The notes under the pieces are model-generated. The model saw only the letters and a list, made by a program, of their open reading frames with translations, had not been told where the DNA came from and did not search any database. From positions 269,741 through 333,740 of the forward strand of contig NZ_CANLWM010000008.1 in the NCBI RefSeq assembly GCF_947494875.1: DNA of 64,000 nt. Reading direction: 5' to 3'. This document shows positions 26,716-36,076 of the stretch, piece by piece (within the stretch, counting starts at the first letter, position 1; each line of letters starts with the position of its first letter). The position numbers were made by a program, and so were the translations under genes. The DNA is from an uncultured Williamsia sp. Its GTDB lineage: Bacteria > Actinomycetota > Actinomycetes > Mycobacteriales > Mycobacteriaceae.

Positions 26716-27880
26716 GGGCGGTCGGTCCGAACATGATCTGGAAGAGCTTCTCCGGGTTCAGCTTCGCCGTGAAGCGGGGCTGGTACGGCTGGGCGGCGTT
26801 GTCGGTGACGTAGAACGGCGGATGTGCGGGGTCGTTGAAGTCGGACAGTCCGTACGCACACGTCGGCGGACCCTGCGCGTTGACCTTCGGCAGGTCCTCG
26901 GGGTAGCGGTAGGGCTCCTTGCCCGGCAGCACTCCCGCGTTGAGCGAGATGTATCCCGTCTTGTCACCGAAGATCGGCAGCGCCTTCGGCAGGACGCCGG
27001 CGGCGGTCTTCAGGAAGCAGGCGAGACCCGGCGCCTGATAGCCCAGCATCTGCGAGACCGGGTCGAGGTCGGTCAGCGCCCCGATCAACGTCTGCTTCTT
27101 CGGCCCGACGATCGAGTTGACGGTGTTCGCCAGACCGGTGGTGTTGACGAGAACAGCGTCCAGCGACGACGCGTTGTCCAGCAACGTGTTCCCGGTGGTG
27201 GTCACGTTGTCGAGGGCTCGCGCGATGTTCGCGAAGGAGTCGGCGTAGACCTCGGTCACCGTGGCGGTGTCGCGGAAGTCGGCGTTGAGCGCGTCGAGGG
27301 CGGGGTTGAGCTTCCCGACCGTTTGTGACAGGTCGTCGAGCCCCTGACCGATCTGCTCCCCCCGGCCGTGCAGCGCGGTGTCGACGGCACCGAGCGTCGC
27401 GTTGAGCTTCTCCGGTTGCAGTTGCGCGAGCACGTCGACGAGTCGACCGAAGACGGTGTTCAGCTCGACCTGCACCCGGTCGGCGGCGATGGTGTCGCCG
27501 GCGCGGAGGTTCGGGCCCGACGAGTTCGGCGGGACGCTGAGGTCGACCGACTTGGCGCCGAAGATGGTGTTGGAGCGGATCTGTGCGGTGACGTCGGCCG
27601 GTACCCGCGACAGCTCGTCGGAGTTCACGTCGAGGTGCAGCGTCACGCGGTCACCGTCGGGGCTGATCTTCGCGACCCGCCCGATGGTGACGCCCCGCAG
27701 GCGCACCTTGGCGTCGGGATTCATCACCAGCCCGGCGCGGTCGGCGGTGAGCGTCACCGGCACCGTCGAGCGGAACGCGTCGAAGAACTGCATCACCGAG
27801 AGCGTGACCGCACCGACGATCGCCGCGACGAGCAGCACCGCGGCGAGACGCCGCGCGAACGTGGAGTGACCGGTCGCCAT
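26708..27880 (-). CDS. mce4A: Mce-family protein Mce4A
   Basis: The protein has 390 residues. An N-terminal anchor (RLAAVLLVAAIVGAVTLSVM) is followed by the MlaD domain and the long helical stretch that builds the tube, then a C-terminal region with two cysteines. It is the first mce gene, three bases after yrbE4B. Mce4A is required for cholesterol uptake in mycobacteria. Confidence 0.93.
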   Translation of the reverse strand: MATGHSTFARRLAAVLLVAAIVGAVTLSVMQFFDAFRSTVPVTLTADRAGLVMNPDAKVRLRGVTIGRVAKISPDGDRVTLHLDVNSDELSRVPADVTAQIRSNTIFGAKSVDLSVPPNSSGPNLRAGDTIAADRVQVELNTVFGRLVDVLAQLQPEKLNATLGAVDTALHGRGEQIGQGLDDLSQTVGKLNPALDALNADFRDTATVTEVYADSFANIARALDNVTTTGNTLLDNASSLDAVLVNTTGLANTVNSIVGPKKQTLIGALTDLDPVSQMLGYQAPGLACFLKTAAGVLPKALPIFGDKTGYISLNAGVLPGKEPYRYPEDLPKVNAQGPPTCAYGLSDFNDPAHPPFYVTDNAAQPYQPRFTAKLNPEKLFQIMFGPTARG

Positions 27881-27883
27881 GCC

Positions 27884-28732
27884 TCAGCCCGCCAGGTTGA
27901 AGTCGCCGTCGGCGCCGTAGATGGCGAGCGAGAGGAGCAGGGTGATGACGACGACCACGATGAGCGAGGCCCGCACGGCGTTGCCGACGGCGATGCCGAC
28001 GCCGACCGGACCGCCGGACGCGTTGTAGCCGTAGTAGGTGTGGATCATCATGACCGCCACGGCCATACAGATCGCCTGTACGAACGACCACAGGATGTTC
28101 GACGGTATGAGGAAGGTCGAGAAGTAGTGGTCGTAGACGCCGGACGACTGTCCGTAGAACAGGACCGTGGCGAACCGTGCGGCCAGGAACGACGCCACCG
28201 ACGCCAGTGCGTACAGCGGGATGATCGCGATCAGGCCGGCGATGATGCGGGTGCTGACGAGATACGGGATCGACGAGATGGCCATCGACTCCAGCGCGTC
28301 GATCTCCTCGCTGACACGCATGGCACCGAGTTGCGCTGTGGCACCGGCACCGATCGTCGCGGCGAGTGCGATGCCCGCGATGACGGGCACGGCGATGCGC
28401 ACGTTGATGAAGGCGGAGAAAAAGCCGGTGAGCACCTCGACGCCGATGTTCGCCAGCGAGCTGTACCCCTGCACGGCGATGGTTCCGCCGGTGAACAGGG
28501 TGAGGAAGCCGACGACGACGACGGTGCCACCGATGAGCGCGAGAGCCCCCGTGCCCATGCTGATCTCGGCGATCAGCCGGAGCGTCTCCTTCTTGTACAG
28601 ACGCAGCGCACGCGGGATCGCGACGATGCTGTCGACGTAGAACATCGCCTGGTCACCGAGTGCGTCCCACTCGCCCGTCGAGCGTTGCGCCAGGCGGGAT
28701 CCGCGGAAGGTGAGGCTGTGTGGCAGGACCAT
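27884..28732 (-). CDS. yrbE4B: Mce permease subunit YrbE4B
   Basis: The protein has 282 residues: an MlaE-type inner-membrane permease with about six hydrophobic segments. The conserved cytoplasmic EExDAL loop is present (RVSEEIDALESMAISSIPYL). With YrbE4A it should form the channel at the base of the Mce tube, powered by an MceG/Mkl ATPase encoded elsewhere. The ATG at 28732 lies two bases after the yrbE4A stop. Confidence 0.93.
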   Translation of the reverse strand: MVLPHSLTFRGSRLAQRSTGEWDALGDQAMFYVDSIVAIPRALRLYKKETLRLIAEISMGTGALALIGGTVVVVGFLTLFTGGTIAVQGYSSLANIGVEVLTGFFSAFINVRIAVPVIAGIALAATIGAGATAQLGAMRVSEEIDALESMAISSIPYLVSTRIIAGLIAIIPLYALASVASFLAARFATVLFYGQSSGVYDHYFSTFLIPSNILWSFVQAICMAVAVMMIHTYYGYNASGGPVGVGIAVGNAVRASLIVVVVITLLLSLAIYGADGDFNLAG

Positions 28733-28734
28733 GA

Positions 28735-29499
28735 CTACCCTCCCGTCGCCTTGAGACCGACCGCGGTGACGACGACGTTCACCACGAACAGGGCCATGAA
28801 CGAGTAGACGACGGTCTCGTTGACCGCGTCGCCGACGCCCTTCGCGCCGCCCTTCACCGTCAGCCCGCGGTAGCACCCGACGAGCCCGGCGAAGAGACCG
28901 AACAGAGCTGCCTTGACCATCGAGATGATCAGCTCACCCAGACCGGTCAGCAGCGTGAGGTTCGCGATGAACGCACCGGGGTTGACGTCCTGCAGGTAGA
29001 CGGAGAAGACGAAGCCACCGCCGAGGCCGATCGTGCACACGAGGCTGTTGAGCAGCAGTGCCACGATCGTCGACGCGATGACGCGGGGGACGACGAGACG
29101 GTGGATCGGGTCGATGCCGAGCACCCGCAGGGCGTCGATCTCCTCACGGATGGTGCGGGCCCCGAGGTCGGCGCAGATGGCCGTCGCGCCGGCGCCCGCC
29201 ACGATGAGCACCGTGACGATCGGGCCGATCTGGGTGATGGTGCCGAGCGCGGCACCGGCGCCGGACAGGTCCTGCGCGCCGATCTCGCGCAGCAGGATGT
29301 TCAGGGTGAAGCTGACGAGCACGGTGAACGGGATGGCGACCAACAGCGTCGGGACCATCGAGACCCGGGCGATCGCCCACGACTGCTCGACGGTCTCGCG
29401 GGCCTGGAACGGGCGGCGCGGCAGCTCACGTGCTGCCGCGACGGCGAGTCCGACGAAGTCACCGACTCCTGCGAACGGGGCCGCCAGTCTGGTTCTCAC
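28735..29499 (-). CDS. yrbE4A: Mce permease subunit YrbE4A
   Basis: The protein has 254 residues and is also of the MlaE type, with the loop TIREEIDALRVLGIDPIHRL and five to six hydrophobic segments. It starts at a GTG with GAGGAGAG just upstream and is the first gene of the ten-gene mce4-type operon. It lies 221 bp after the hsd4A stop on the same strand, so it may have its own promoter or be read from the hsd4A operator. Confidence 0.93.
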   Translation of the reverse strand: MRTRLAAPFAGVGDFVGLAVAAARELPRRPFQARETVEQSWAIARVSMVPTLLVAIPFTVLVSFTLNILLREIGAQDLSGAGAALGTITQIGPIVTVLIVAGAGATAICADLGARTIREEIDALRVLGIDPIHRLVVPRVIASTIVALLLNSLVCTIGLGGGFVFSVYLQDVNPGAFIANLTLLTGLGELIISMVKAALFGLFAGLVGCYRGLTVKGGAKGVGDAVNETVVYSFMALFVVNVVVTAVGLKATGG

Positions 29500-29720
29500 C
29501 GACTCTCCTCACACCCAGCCGCGCCGTGGGGCCCGACCCGTTCGGCCCCGTTCCGGGAGGCGAACCCACGACGTCCGATCACCGCGACCGACGTCCGACG
29601 CCGCTTCTCGGCTCGGCGCGACAACGGCTTTCACGTCGTCGACGGCGCTCGGTCGAAGGGAACTTAGCATGCGTCCAATTGGTTGCCGTGCGTGTTGGTC
29701 GAATACACAGCGAGTCGTCC
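29500..29720 (-). promoter_or_regulatory. Gap upstream of the mce4-type operon
   Basis: This 221-bp stretch has no gene. It contains the palindrome CCAATTGG at 29675-29682 and is noticeably more AT-rich around 29660-29710 than its flanks, which would suit a promoter for yrbE4A. I see no good KstR match inside it. The nearest KstR-type site on this strand is at 30615-30628, before hsd4A. Confidence 0.35.
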
Positions 29721-30611
29721 TCACTGCGCCAGCGCATTCGCCGCGGAGAAGGTCCGCGACGGGTCCCGATCGGCGAAATAGCTGCTCAGACGGGTCGACA
29801 GCGCGGCGGGGTCCCACGCGTCGCCGTCGGCCGTGAACGTCTCCTCGACCGTCGGCGCCGCCATGAGCGTCACCTTCGGGCCGTACACGACGAACACCTG
29901 ACCGCTGACGGCCGCCGAGTCGGGCCCGGCGAGGAACTGCACCAGCGACACGACGTGGTCGGTGGCGAGCGGGTCGACGCCGTCGGCCGGCGCCTCCCCG
30001 AACACCGACGCGGTCATCGCGGTCCGGGCACGGGGGCAGATGGCGTTGGCCGTGACCCCGTGGCGTGCGAGGACCCGCGAGGCGGAGAGCGTCAGCGCGG
30101 TGATCCCGGCCTTGGCGGCGCCGTAGTTCGCCTGCCCCTCGGGCCCGAGGAGGCCCGCCTCCGACGAAGTGTTGATGATCCTGCCGTACACCGGGCCGCC
30201 CGCGGCCTTCGACGCCGCGCGCCAGTGCGCGGCGGCGTTGCGGTTGAGCAGGAAGTGACCACGCAGGTGGACACGGACGACGAGATCCCACTCGTCGTCG
30301 CTCATGTTGAAGAGCATCCGGTCGCGGACGACGCCGGCGTTGCACATGAGCACGTCGAGCGATCCGTGGTCCTCGACAGCCGTCCGGACGATCTCGGTGG
30401 CGGTCGCGGACTCGCCGATGTCGCCGGGGACCACGACGGCCGTCCCCCCGGCCGCGGAGACGGCATCGACGACGTCGCTGCCGTCGAGCGCCCCGGCGAG
30501 ATCGTTGACGACCACGGTCGCACCGAGTGCGCCCAGTCCGATGGCCTCGGCACGGCCCAGCCCCGCGGCCGCCCCGGTCACGACGGCGACACGCCCTTCG
30601 AGAGATTGCAC
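29721..30611 (-). CDS. hsd4A: Hsd4A-type SDR: 17-beta-hydroxysteroid / 3-hydroxyacyl-CoA dehydrogenase
   Basis: A 296-residue SDR with TGAAAGLGRAEA, a CNAG variant of the NNAG motif, and the active-site YGAAKAG. It matches the Rv3502c position next to yrbE4A and fdxD. Family members oxidise the 22- or 24-hydroxyacyl-CoA during sterol side-chain beta-oxidation and also act on 17-hydroxysteroids. The GTG start is only three bases from a perfect KstR-type operator, so repression would cover the start of the transcript. Confidence 0.9.
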   Translation of the reverse strand: MQSLEGRVAVVTGAAAGLGRAEAIGLGALGATVVVNDLAGALDGSDVVDAVSAAGGTAVVVPGDIGESATATEIVRTAVEDHGSLDVLMCNAGVVRDRMLFNMSDDEWDLVVRVHLRGHFLLNRNAAAHWRAASKAAGGPVYGRIINTSSEAGLLGPEGQANYGAAKAGITALTLSASRVLARHGVTANAICPRARTAMTASVFGEAPADGVDPLATDHVVSLVQFLAGPDSAAVSGQVFVVYGPKVTLMAAPTVEETFTADGDAWDPAALSTRLSSYFADRDPSRTFSAANALAQ

Positions 30612-30614
30612 AGC

Positions 30615-30628
30615 TAGAACTTGTTCTA
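30615..30628. promoter_or_regulatory. KstR-type operator before hsd4A
   Basis: TAGAACTTGTTCTA is a perfect match to TNNAACNNGTTNNA and differs from a perfect palindrome only at the central TT. It lies immediately upstream of the hsd4A start and within the gap to the ferredoxin gene. Confidence 0.8.
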
Positions 30629-30689
30629 ATTCTGCCGTGATGTCAAGGGGCGTGCACCGTCTCGGGCGCCGGGGCCGGGCGCGCGCGGG

Positions 30690-30878
30690 TCACTCGATGG
30701 AGAGTGCCGCCTTCGGGCAGTTGGCGACCACCTGGCGCATCTCCTCGAGGCGGTCGTCGGGGACCTCCTCCTGCAGGATCACCAGGTAGTCGTTGTCGTC
30801 GAGGTCGAACACGTCGGGAGCCATGCCGACGCAGACCGCGTTGGACTCGCAGAGGTCGAAATCTGCCTTGATGCGCAT
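30690..30878 (-). CDS. fdxD: 3Fe-4S ferredoxin
   Basis: A 62-residue ferredoxin with cluster ligands Cys10, Cys16 and Cys54 (CESNAVC ... NCPKAAL). The second cysteine of a 4Fe-4S motif is replaced (Asn13), so a 3Fe-4S cluster is expected, as in P450-partner ferredoxins. By position it equals FdxD (Rv3503c). It could pass electrons to CYP125 encoded in the same regulon. The ATG is preceded by GGAAGG. It is divergent from fadE26 across a KstR operator. Confidence 0.92.
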   Translation of the reverse strand: MRIKADFDLCESNAVCVGMAPDVFDLDDNDYLVILQEEVPDDRLEEMRQVVANCPKAALSIE

Positions 30879-30933
30879 GCCGTGACCTTCCGTTCCCCGA
30901 GTGCGTGCGTTGACGCACTGGATCGATTCGCGT

Positions 30934-30951
30934 TAGAACGTGTTCTAGAAT
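30934..30951. promoter_or_regulatory. KstR-type operator and overlapping -10 between fdxD and fadE26
   Basis: TAGAACGTGTTCTA at 30934-30947 is a perfect consensus match. On the plus strand its final TA begins TAGAAT (30946-30951), a TANNNT -10 for fadE26. The site is central to the divergent pair and could control both directions. Confidence 0.8.
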
Positions 30952-31012
30952 CCCACCACAGGCCGGACCACCGACCGAACGTTCCGTCACCGATACTCTC
31001 ACGGAGTCCGCG

Positions 31013-32215
31013 ATGCGCATCGCTTATACCGAGGCCCAGGAGGAGCTCCGTCGCGAGCTCCGCACCTATTTCGCGCGGCTGATGACGCCCGAACGCCGCG
31101 CCGCACTGGCGTCGGACTCGGGTGAGGTCGGGGCGGGCAACGTCTACCGCGAGATCGTCGCGCAGATGGGTGCCGACGGATGGCTCGCGCTGGGCTGGCC
31201 CGAGGAGTACGGCGGCCAGAACCGCCCGATGATGGACCAGCTGATCTTCACCGACGAGGCGGCCATCGCCGGTGTGCCGGTCCCGTTCCTCACCATCAAC
31301 TCGGTGGCGCCGACGATCATGCACTACGGCACCGACGAGCAGAAGGCGTTCTTCCTGCCGAGGATCGCCGCCGGCGAGCTGCACTTCTCCATCGGTTACT
31401 CCGAGCCGGGCGCCGGCACCGACCTCGCGTCGCTGCGGACCACGGCCGTGCTCGACGGCGACGAGTTCGTGATCAACGGCCAGAAGATGTGGACGAGCCT
31501 GATCCAGTACGCCGACTACATCTGGCTCGCCTGCCGCACCGACCCGGCCTCGATGGAGCCCGGCGGGAAGAAGCACAAGGGCATCTCGATGATCATCGTG
31601 CCCACGTCGGCCGAGGGCTTCGGCTACACGCCGGTGCACACGATGGCCGGCGTCGACACCAGTGCGACCTACTACTCCGACGTTCGTGTCCCGCGGTCGG
31701 CGCTCGTCGGTGAGCTCGGCGGCGGGTGGCCGCTGGTCACCAACCAGCTCAACCACGAACGCGTCGCGCTGTGTTCGGCCGCACCGATCCAGCAGGCCCT
31801 GCGCGAGACGGTGGAGTGGGCGCAGAACACCAAGCGGGCCGACGGCAACCGCGTCATCGACGCCGAGTGGGTGCAGCTGAACCTCGCCCGGGTGCACGCC
31901 AAGGTGGAGTTTTTGAAGCTGATCAACTGGAACATCGCGTCGACGGCCACGCAGGGTGGGTCGCCGTCCCCGGCCGACGCCTCCGCGACGAAGGTGTTCG
32001 GCACCGAGTTCGCCACCGAGGCCTACCGGTTGCTCATGGAGGTGCTCGGCCCGGCGGCGACGCTGCGACGGACCTCCCCGGGAGCCCAGCTCGCCGGACG
32101 CATCGAACGGTTCCACCGGTCGTCGCTCATCCTCACCTTCGGCGGCGGCACCAACGAGATCCAGCGCGACATCATCGCGATGCTCGCCCTCCGACAGCCC
32201 GCCCAGAAGCGCTGA
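31013..32215 (+). CDS. fadE26: Sterol side-chain acyl-CoA dehydrogenase, FadE26/ChsE4 subunit
   Basis: A 400-residue acyl-CoA dehydrogenase. FAD-binding and substrate motifs include YSEPGAGTDLASLRT and the C-terminal FGGGTNEIQRDIIA. In M. tuberculosis FadE26 and FadE27 form an alpha2beta2 enzyme (ChsE4-ChsE5) that dehydrogenates the C8 side chain of 3-oxo-cholest-4-en-26-oyl-CoA. The partner gene follows ten bases later, supporting the heteromer. The ATG at 31013 is preceded by CGGAG. Confidence 0.94.
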   Translation: MRIAYTEAQEELRRELRTYFARLMTPERRAALASDSGEVGAGNVYREIVAQMGADGWLALGWPEEYGGQNRPMMDQLIFTDEAAIAGVPVPFLTINSVAPTIMHYGTDEQKAFFLPRIAAGELHFSIGYSEPGAGTDLASLRTTAVLDGDEFVINGQKMWTSLIQYADYIWLACRTDPASMEPGGKKHKGISMIIVPTSAEGFGYTPVHTMAGVDTSATYYSDVRVPRSALVGELGGGWPLVTNQLNHERVALCSAAPIQQALRETVEWAQNTKRADGNRVIDAEWVQLNLARVHAKVEFLKLINWNIASTATQGGSPSPADASATKVFGTEFATEAYRLLMEVLGPAATLRRTSPGAQLAGRIERFHRSSLILTFGGGTNEIQRDIIAMLALRQPAQKR

Positions 32216-32225
32216 GAGGCCAGAC

Positions 32226-33335
32226 ATGGACTTCCGTCCCACCGACGAGATGACCGACGTCGCCGGACTCGCCCGCGACATCGCCGCCACGATCTCCACG
32301 CCCGAGGCGATCGCCGCGGCCGAGACAGCCGGGGATCCGATCGACGCCGCGCTGTGGTCGGCGCTCGCCGACGCCGGGCTGCTCGCGCTCGAGGCCGACG
32401 AGGCCGACGGCGGGGCCGGGCTCGGTGTCGTCGAGAACCTCGCCGTCGCGCAGGAACTCGGCGCGGTGTTGGCGCGGGTGCCCTTCGGGCCGCACGCGAT
32501 GGTGGCCGTGCCGCTGATCGCGCGACTCGGCGGGCAGCGGTTGCGGGCGACGTGGTTGCCGCGCGTCACCGACGGGTCGTCCGTGGTGACCGTCGCCGCG
32601 GACGGCGAGCTCGCCGAGGATCCGCTCGCCCCCACCATCACCGCCCGTGCAGACGGGGACGGATGGGTGCTCGACGGCACGGCGCTGTCGGTGCCTTTCG
32701 GCGCCTCCGCGGCGGCGGTCATCGTGACGGCGACCGCGCCCGACGGGACGCTGGCCGCTCTGGTGCCGACCGACGCCGCTGGGCTGACCCGAGAGGACGC
32801 CCACACGACGGGCCTCGTGCCGTCGGCACACATCGACCTCACCGGTGTGAGGGTGGCCGCCGAGGACGTCCTCGGACGATCCGACGCGGTGACGGCCGTC
32901 GTGGACCGACTCACCCTGGCGCAATGCGCCGACCAGGTCGGGGTCGTCACCGGCGCCCTGGACCGGACCGCCGAGTACGCGCGCGAACGCGAGCAGTTCT
33001 CGCGGCCCATCGGGTCGTTCCAGGCCGTGGCGCAGCGACTCGCCGACGGCTACATCGACGTCCGCGCGGCGACGCTGACCACGCTGCAGGCGGCCTATCT
33101 CGTCGGGGCCGGGGAACCGGCGGGGACCGAGTTGGCGACGGCGAAGTTCTGGTCCGCCGAGGCAGGACACCGGGTGGCGCACACCGCGGTCCACGTGCAC
33201 GGCGGCGTGGGCATCGACACCAGCCATCCCCTGCACCGGTACTTCCTGCGCGCCAAGCAGAACGAGTTCGCGACGGGGTCGGCGACCACCGCGCTGCGTC
33301 GTATCGGCGCGGCGTTGGCAGCCGAACCCGTGTGA
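32226..33335 (+). CDS. fadE27: Sterol side-chain acyl-CoA dehydrogenase, FadE27/ChsE5 subunit
   Basis: A 369-residue, more divergent acyl-CoA dehydrogenase subunit. The first half is shortened and lacks the clear FAD motifs seen in FadE26; the C-terminal domain keeps REREQFSRPIGSFQAV and HVHGGVGIDTSHPLHRYF. This asymmetry is typical of the ChsE5 partner. The ATG at 32226 has GAGAGG upstream. The stop overlaps the fadD17 start (GTGA). Confidence 0.92.
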   Translation: MDFRPTDEMTDVAGLARDIAATISTPEAIAAAETAGDPIDAALWSALADAGLLALEADEADGGAGLGVVENLAVAQELGAVLARVPFGPHAMVAVPLIARLGGQRLRATWLPRVTDGSSVVTVAADGELAEDPLAPTITARADGDGWVLDGTALSVPFGASAAAVIVTATAPDGTLAALVPTDAAGLTREDAHTTGLVPSAHIDLTGVRVAAEDVLGRSDAVTAVVDRLTLAQCADQVGVVTGALDRTAEYAREREQFSRPIGSFQAVAQRLADGYIDVRAATLTTLQAAYLVGAGEPAGTELATAKFWSAEAGHRVAHTAVHVHGGVGIDTSHPLHRYFLRAKQNEFATGSATTALRRIGAALAAEPV

Positions 33336-34894
33336 CCACCGGGGCGGGCGCCCTCGCGATCGCCGATCTGCTCGACCGCCTCGTCGACGTCGACGATCGT
33401 GGGATCCGTTGTGGGGACACCACGATCACCTGGCGTGACCACCTCGTGGACGCGCGCCGCTGGGCCGGCGCGCTGCGCGCGCGTCTCGATCCCGACCGAC
33501 CGGCGCACGTCGCCGTGCTCCTCGCGAACACCCCGGCGTTCGCGACGGTGCTGTCTGCCGCCGCGCTCGACGGACTCGTGGTGGTCGGGCTGAACACCAC
33601 GCGGCGGGGGGCGGCACTCGCGCGCGACATGGCTCTCGCCGACTGTGCACTCGTGCTCGTCGAACCCTCGACCGCCGCCCTCCTCGACGGCGTCGACACC
33701 GCCGGAGTGCCCGTCGTCGACGTGACCGGGCCCGCGTGGCTGTCGGAGGTCGCCGCCCAGACGGTCGGGTCCCCGATCAACCGACCGGCCGCGGACGACC
33801 TGTTCATGCTGATCTTCACCTCCGGCACCAGTGGCGACCCGAAAGCCGTCCGATGCGATCACGCCAAGGTGACCGCCGCCGGCACGATGCTCGCCGACCG
33901 GTTCGGACTGGGCGCCCACGACGTCGTCTACCTGTCGATGCCGATGTTCCACTCGAACGCGATCATCGCCGGGTGGGGTGTCGCGGTCGCCGCGGGTGCG
34001 TCGATCGCGCTGCGGCCGCGGTTCTCTGCCTCGGGGTTTTTCGACGACGTCCGTCGCTTCGGCGCCACCTACGCCAACTACGTGGGCAAGCCACTGAGTT
34101 ACGTCCTGGCGACGCCGGCCCGCGCCGACGACGCCGACAACCCGCTTCGGATCGTCTACGGCAACGAGGCCTCCGCGGGGGACATCGTGGCATTCGGCGA
34201 GCGCTTCGACGTCCGCGTCGTCGACGGGTTCGGGTCGACCGAGGGCGGTGTCGCGATCGGCCGGACCCCGGACACCCCACCCGAGGCGCTCGGTCCGCTC
34301 GTCCCACCGGTCGCGGTCGTCGACATCACGACCGGACTCCCCTGCCCGCCTGCCGAGTTCGACGCCGCCGGTCGGCTCCTCAACGCGGACGACGCGGTCG
34401 GCGAGGTCGTCAACACCGCGGGTCCCGGCGCGTTCACCGGCTACTACGGCGATCCTGCCGCCGAGGCCGAGCGGATGCGCGGCGGTGTCTACCACACCGG
34501 CGATCTGGCCTATGTCGACGACGACGGCTTCGTGTACTTCGCCGGCCGCATGGGCGACTGGGTGCGCGTCGACGGCGAGAACGTCGGTACCGGACCCATC
34601 GAACGGATCCTCCTGCGGAACAAAGACATCCGCCTGGCGAGCGTCCACGGGGTCGCCGCCGAGGTGGGCGATCAGATCGTCGCCACACTCGTCGCCGACG
34701 GGCTCACCGCCGACATGCTCTCGTCGTTCCTCGCGGCCCAGTCGGATCTCGGCCCCAAGCAGTGGCCGTCGCAGATCTGCCTCGTCGACACGCTACCGAC
34801 CACGGCGACCTTCAAGGTGCTGCGGCGCGAGATCGCGGCGTCGGCACCGGAGCCGACGTGGACCCTCGACCCGGTGACCCGCACCTACCGATGA
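33332..34894 (+). CDS. fadD17: Steroid side-chain acyl-CoA ligase, FadD17 type
   Basis: A 520-residue AMP-forming ligase. The P-loop is IFTSGTSGDPKAVR, the A5-like motif is DGFGSTEGG, the A7 motif is YHTGDLAY, and the C-terminal domain ends with the lysine in TTATFKVLRREI. In M. tuberculosis FadD17 activates steroids with a C5 side chain. Third gene of the fadE26-fadE27-fadD17 operon, coupled by a GTGA overlap. Confidence 0.9.
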   Translation: MTTGAGALAIADLLDRLVDVDDRGIRCGDTTITWRDHLVDARRWAGALRARLDPDRPAHVAVLLANTPAFATVLSAAALDGLVVVGLNTTRRGAALARDMALADCALVLVEPSTAALLDGVDTAGVPVVDVTGPAWLSEVAAQTVGSPINRPAADDLFMLIFTSGTSGDPKAVRCDHAKVTAAGTMLADRFGLGAHDVVYLSMPMFHSNAIIAGWGVAVAAGASIALRPRFSASGFFDDVRRFGATYANYVGKPLSYVLATPARADDADNPLRIVYGNEASAGDIVAFGERFDVRVVDGFGSTEGGVAIGRTPDTPPEALGPLVPPVAVVDITTGLPCPPAEFDAAGRLLNADDAVGEVVNTAGPGAFTGYYGDPAAEAERMRGGVYHTGDLAYVDDDGFVYFAGRMGDWVRVDGENVGTGPIERILLRNKDIRLASVHGVAAEVGDQIVATLVADGLTADMLSSFLAAQSDLGPKQWPSQICLVDTLPTTATFKVLRREIAASAPEPTWTLDPVTRTYR

Positions 34895-34904
34895 CGGCCG
34901 GCGG

Positions 34905-36050
34905 TCAGGCCGGGGCGGTGTGCGGCAGGGTCGCGGCGAGACGTTCGACGGTGCGGGTGTACTCCTCGACGAGCCCGTCGATCAGCTCCGCGACGGGGGT
35001 GATGGCGTTCATCCGGCCGACGATCTGTCCGGCCGGCATCGCGACGACCTGCGGGTCGTCGGCGGCCGAGATGCGCGAGTGGGCATCCGCGACGAGCAGG
35101 TTCTGCAGCGGCATCGGCAGTGGCGCAGGCGCATCCGGGGCATCCCAGGCATCGGTCCACTTCGTCTTCAACAGCCGAGCGGGCTTGCCGGAGTAGATGC
35201 GACGACGCACGGTGTCGTGCGAGGTCGCCGCGAGCAGCGCCTGCTGGATGGTGGTCGGCCCGTCGCCCTTCGCACCGAGCCGGTACTCGGCGGCGGTCAG
35301 CCAGTAGGACCCCATCCACACACCGTCGGCGCCGGAGGCGAGTGCGGCGGCGACCTGGCGACCGCTGCCGACACCACCGGCGGCGAGCACGGAGGCGTTG
35401 TCCCCCACGGCATCGACGACCTCCGGCCACAGCACGACCGACGTGATCTCCCCGGTGTGGCCACCGGCCTCGTAGCCCTGCGCGATGACGATGTCGACGC
35501 CGGCGTCGACGTGGTGCAGAGCATGGGAACGGGCGCCGGCCAGTGCCGCGACCTGCACGCCGTGGGCGTGGGACGCGGCGATCACGTCCTCCGGCGGCGA
35601 GCCGAGAGCGTTCGCGATCAGCTTGATCTGACCGTGTCGGTCGGCGTGCTCCATCGCGATGTCGACGTGGGAGCGGGCGACGGAGTGCAGCCAGCCGAGC
35701 ACGCCCGCGTTCACGCGCTCCTCGCCCTCGAGGGTCGGCACACCGAGCTCGTCGAGCGTGCGCTCCACGAACGCCCGGTGCTCCGGCGGGATCATCGCGT
35801 CGAGGTCGACCTTCGTGCCCTCGGTCGGGATCTTCGCCGGCATGACGATGTCGACGCCGAACGGCTTGCCGTCGGTGTTCTCGTGCATCCAGGTGAGCAC
35901 GCGGTCGAGCTCGTCGGCCTCGTTGAAGCGGACGCACCCGAGCACACCGAGACCGCCGGCCCGGCTGATCGCGGCGGCGACGTGTTCCGACGGGGTGAAA
36001 CCGAAGATCGGGTACTCGATGCCGAAACGGTCGGCGAGTGCGGTGCGCAT
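34905..36050 (-). CDS. Nitronate monooxygenase-family FMN protein
   Basis: A 381-residue TIM-barrel flavoprotein of the 2-nitropropane dioxygenase family. It opens with FGIEYPIFGF, and the conserved HTG of the FMN pocket is in AQGYEAGGHTGEI, followed by VLAAGGVGSGRQVAAALA. It is about 380 residues, like IpdC at 61007-62083, and both may act on steroid-derived substrates, but they are clearly different proteins. It is convergent with fadD17 (10-bp gap) and lies 26 bp downstream of fadD19 on the same strand, so it is probably co-transcribed with fadD19. Confidence 0.87.
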   Translation of the reverse strand: MRTALADRFGIEYPIFGFTPSEHVAAAISRAGGLGVLGCVRFNEADELDRVLTWMHENTDGKPFGVDIVMPAKIPTEGTKVDLDAMIPPEHRAFVERTLDELGVPTLEGEERVNAGVLGWLHSVARSHVDIAMEHADRHGQIKLIANALGSPPEDVIAASHAHGVQVAALAGARSHALHHVDAGVDIVIAQGYEAGGHTGEITSVVLWPEVVDAVGDNASVLAAGGVGSGRQVAAALASGADGVWMGSYWLTAAEYRLGAKGDGPTTIQQALLAATSHDTVRRRIYSGKPARLLKTKWTDAWDAPDAPAPLPMPLQNLLVADAHSRISAADDPQVVAMPAGQIVGRMNAITPVAELIDGLVEEYTRTVERLAATLPHTAPA

Positions 36051-36076
36051 GGTGAGCCTGTCTGTGTCGATGACCG

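Noticed and set aside
27368..28807. A 479-residue plus-strand frame over mce4A/yrbE4B
   Set aside because: Asp/Arg/Gly-rich composition with no domain; it is antisense to clearly coding mce genes.
30779..33010. A 743-residue minus-strand frame over fadE26/fadE27
   Set aside because: It is antisense to two acyl-CoA dehydrogenases with intact motifs, and its own sequence is low-complexity.
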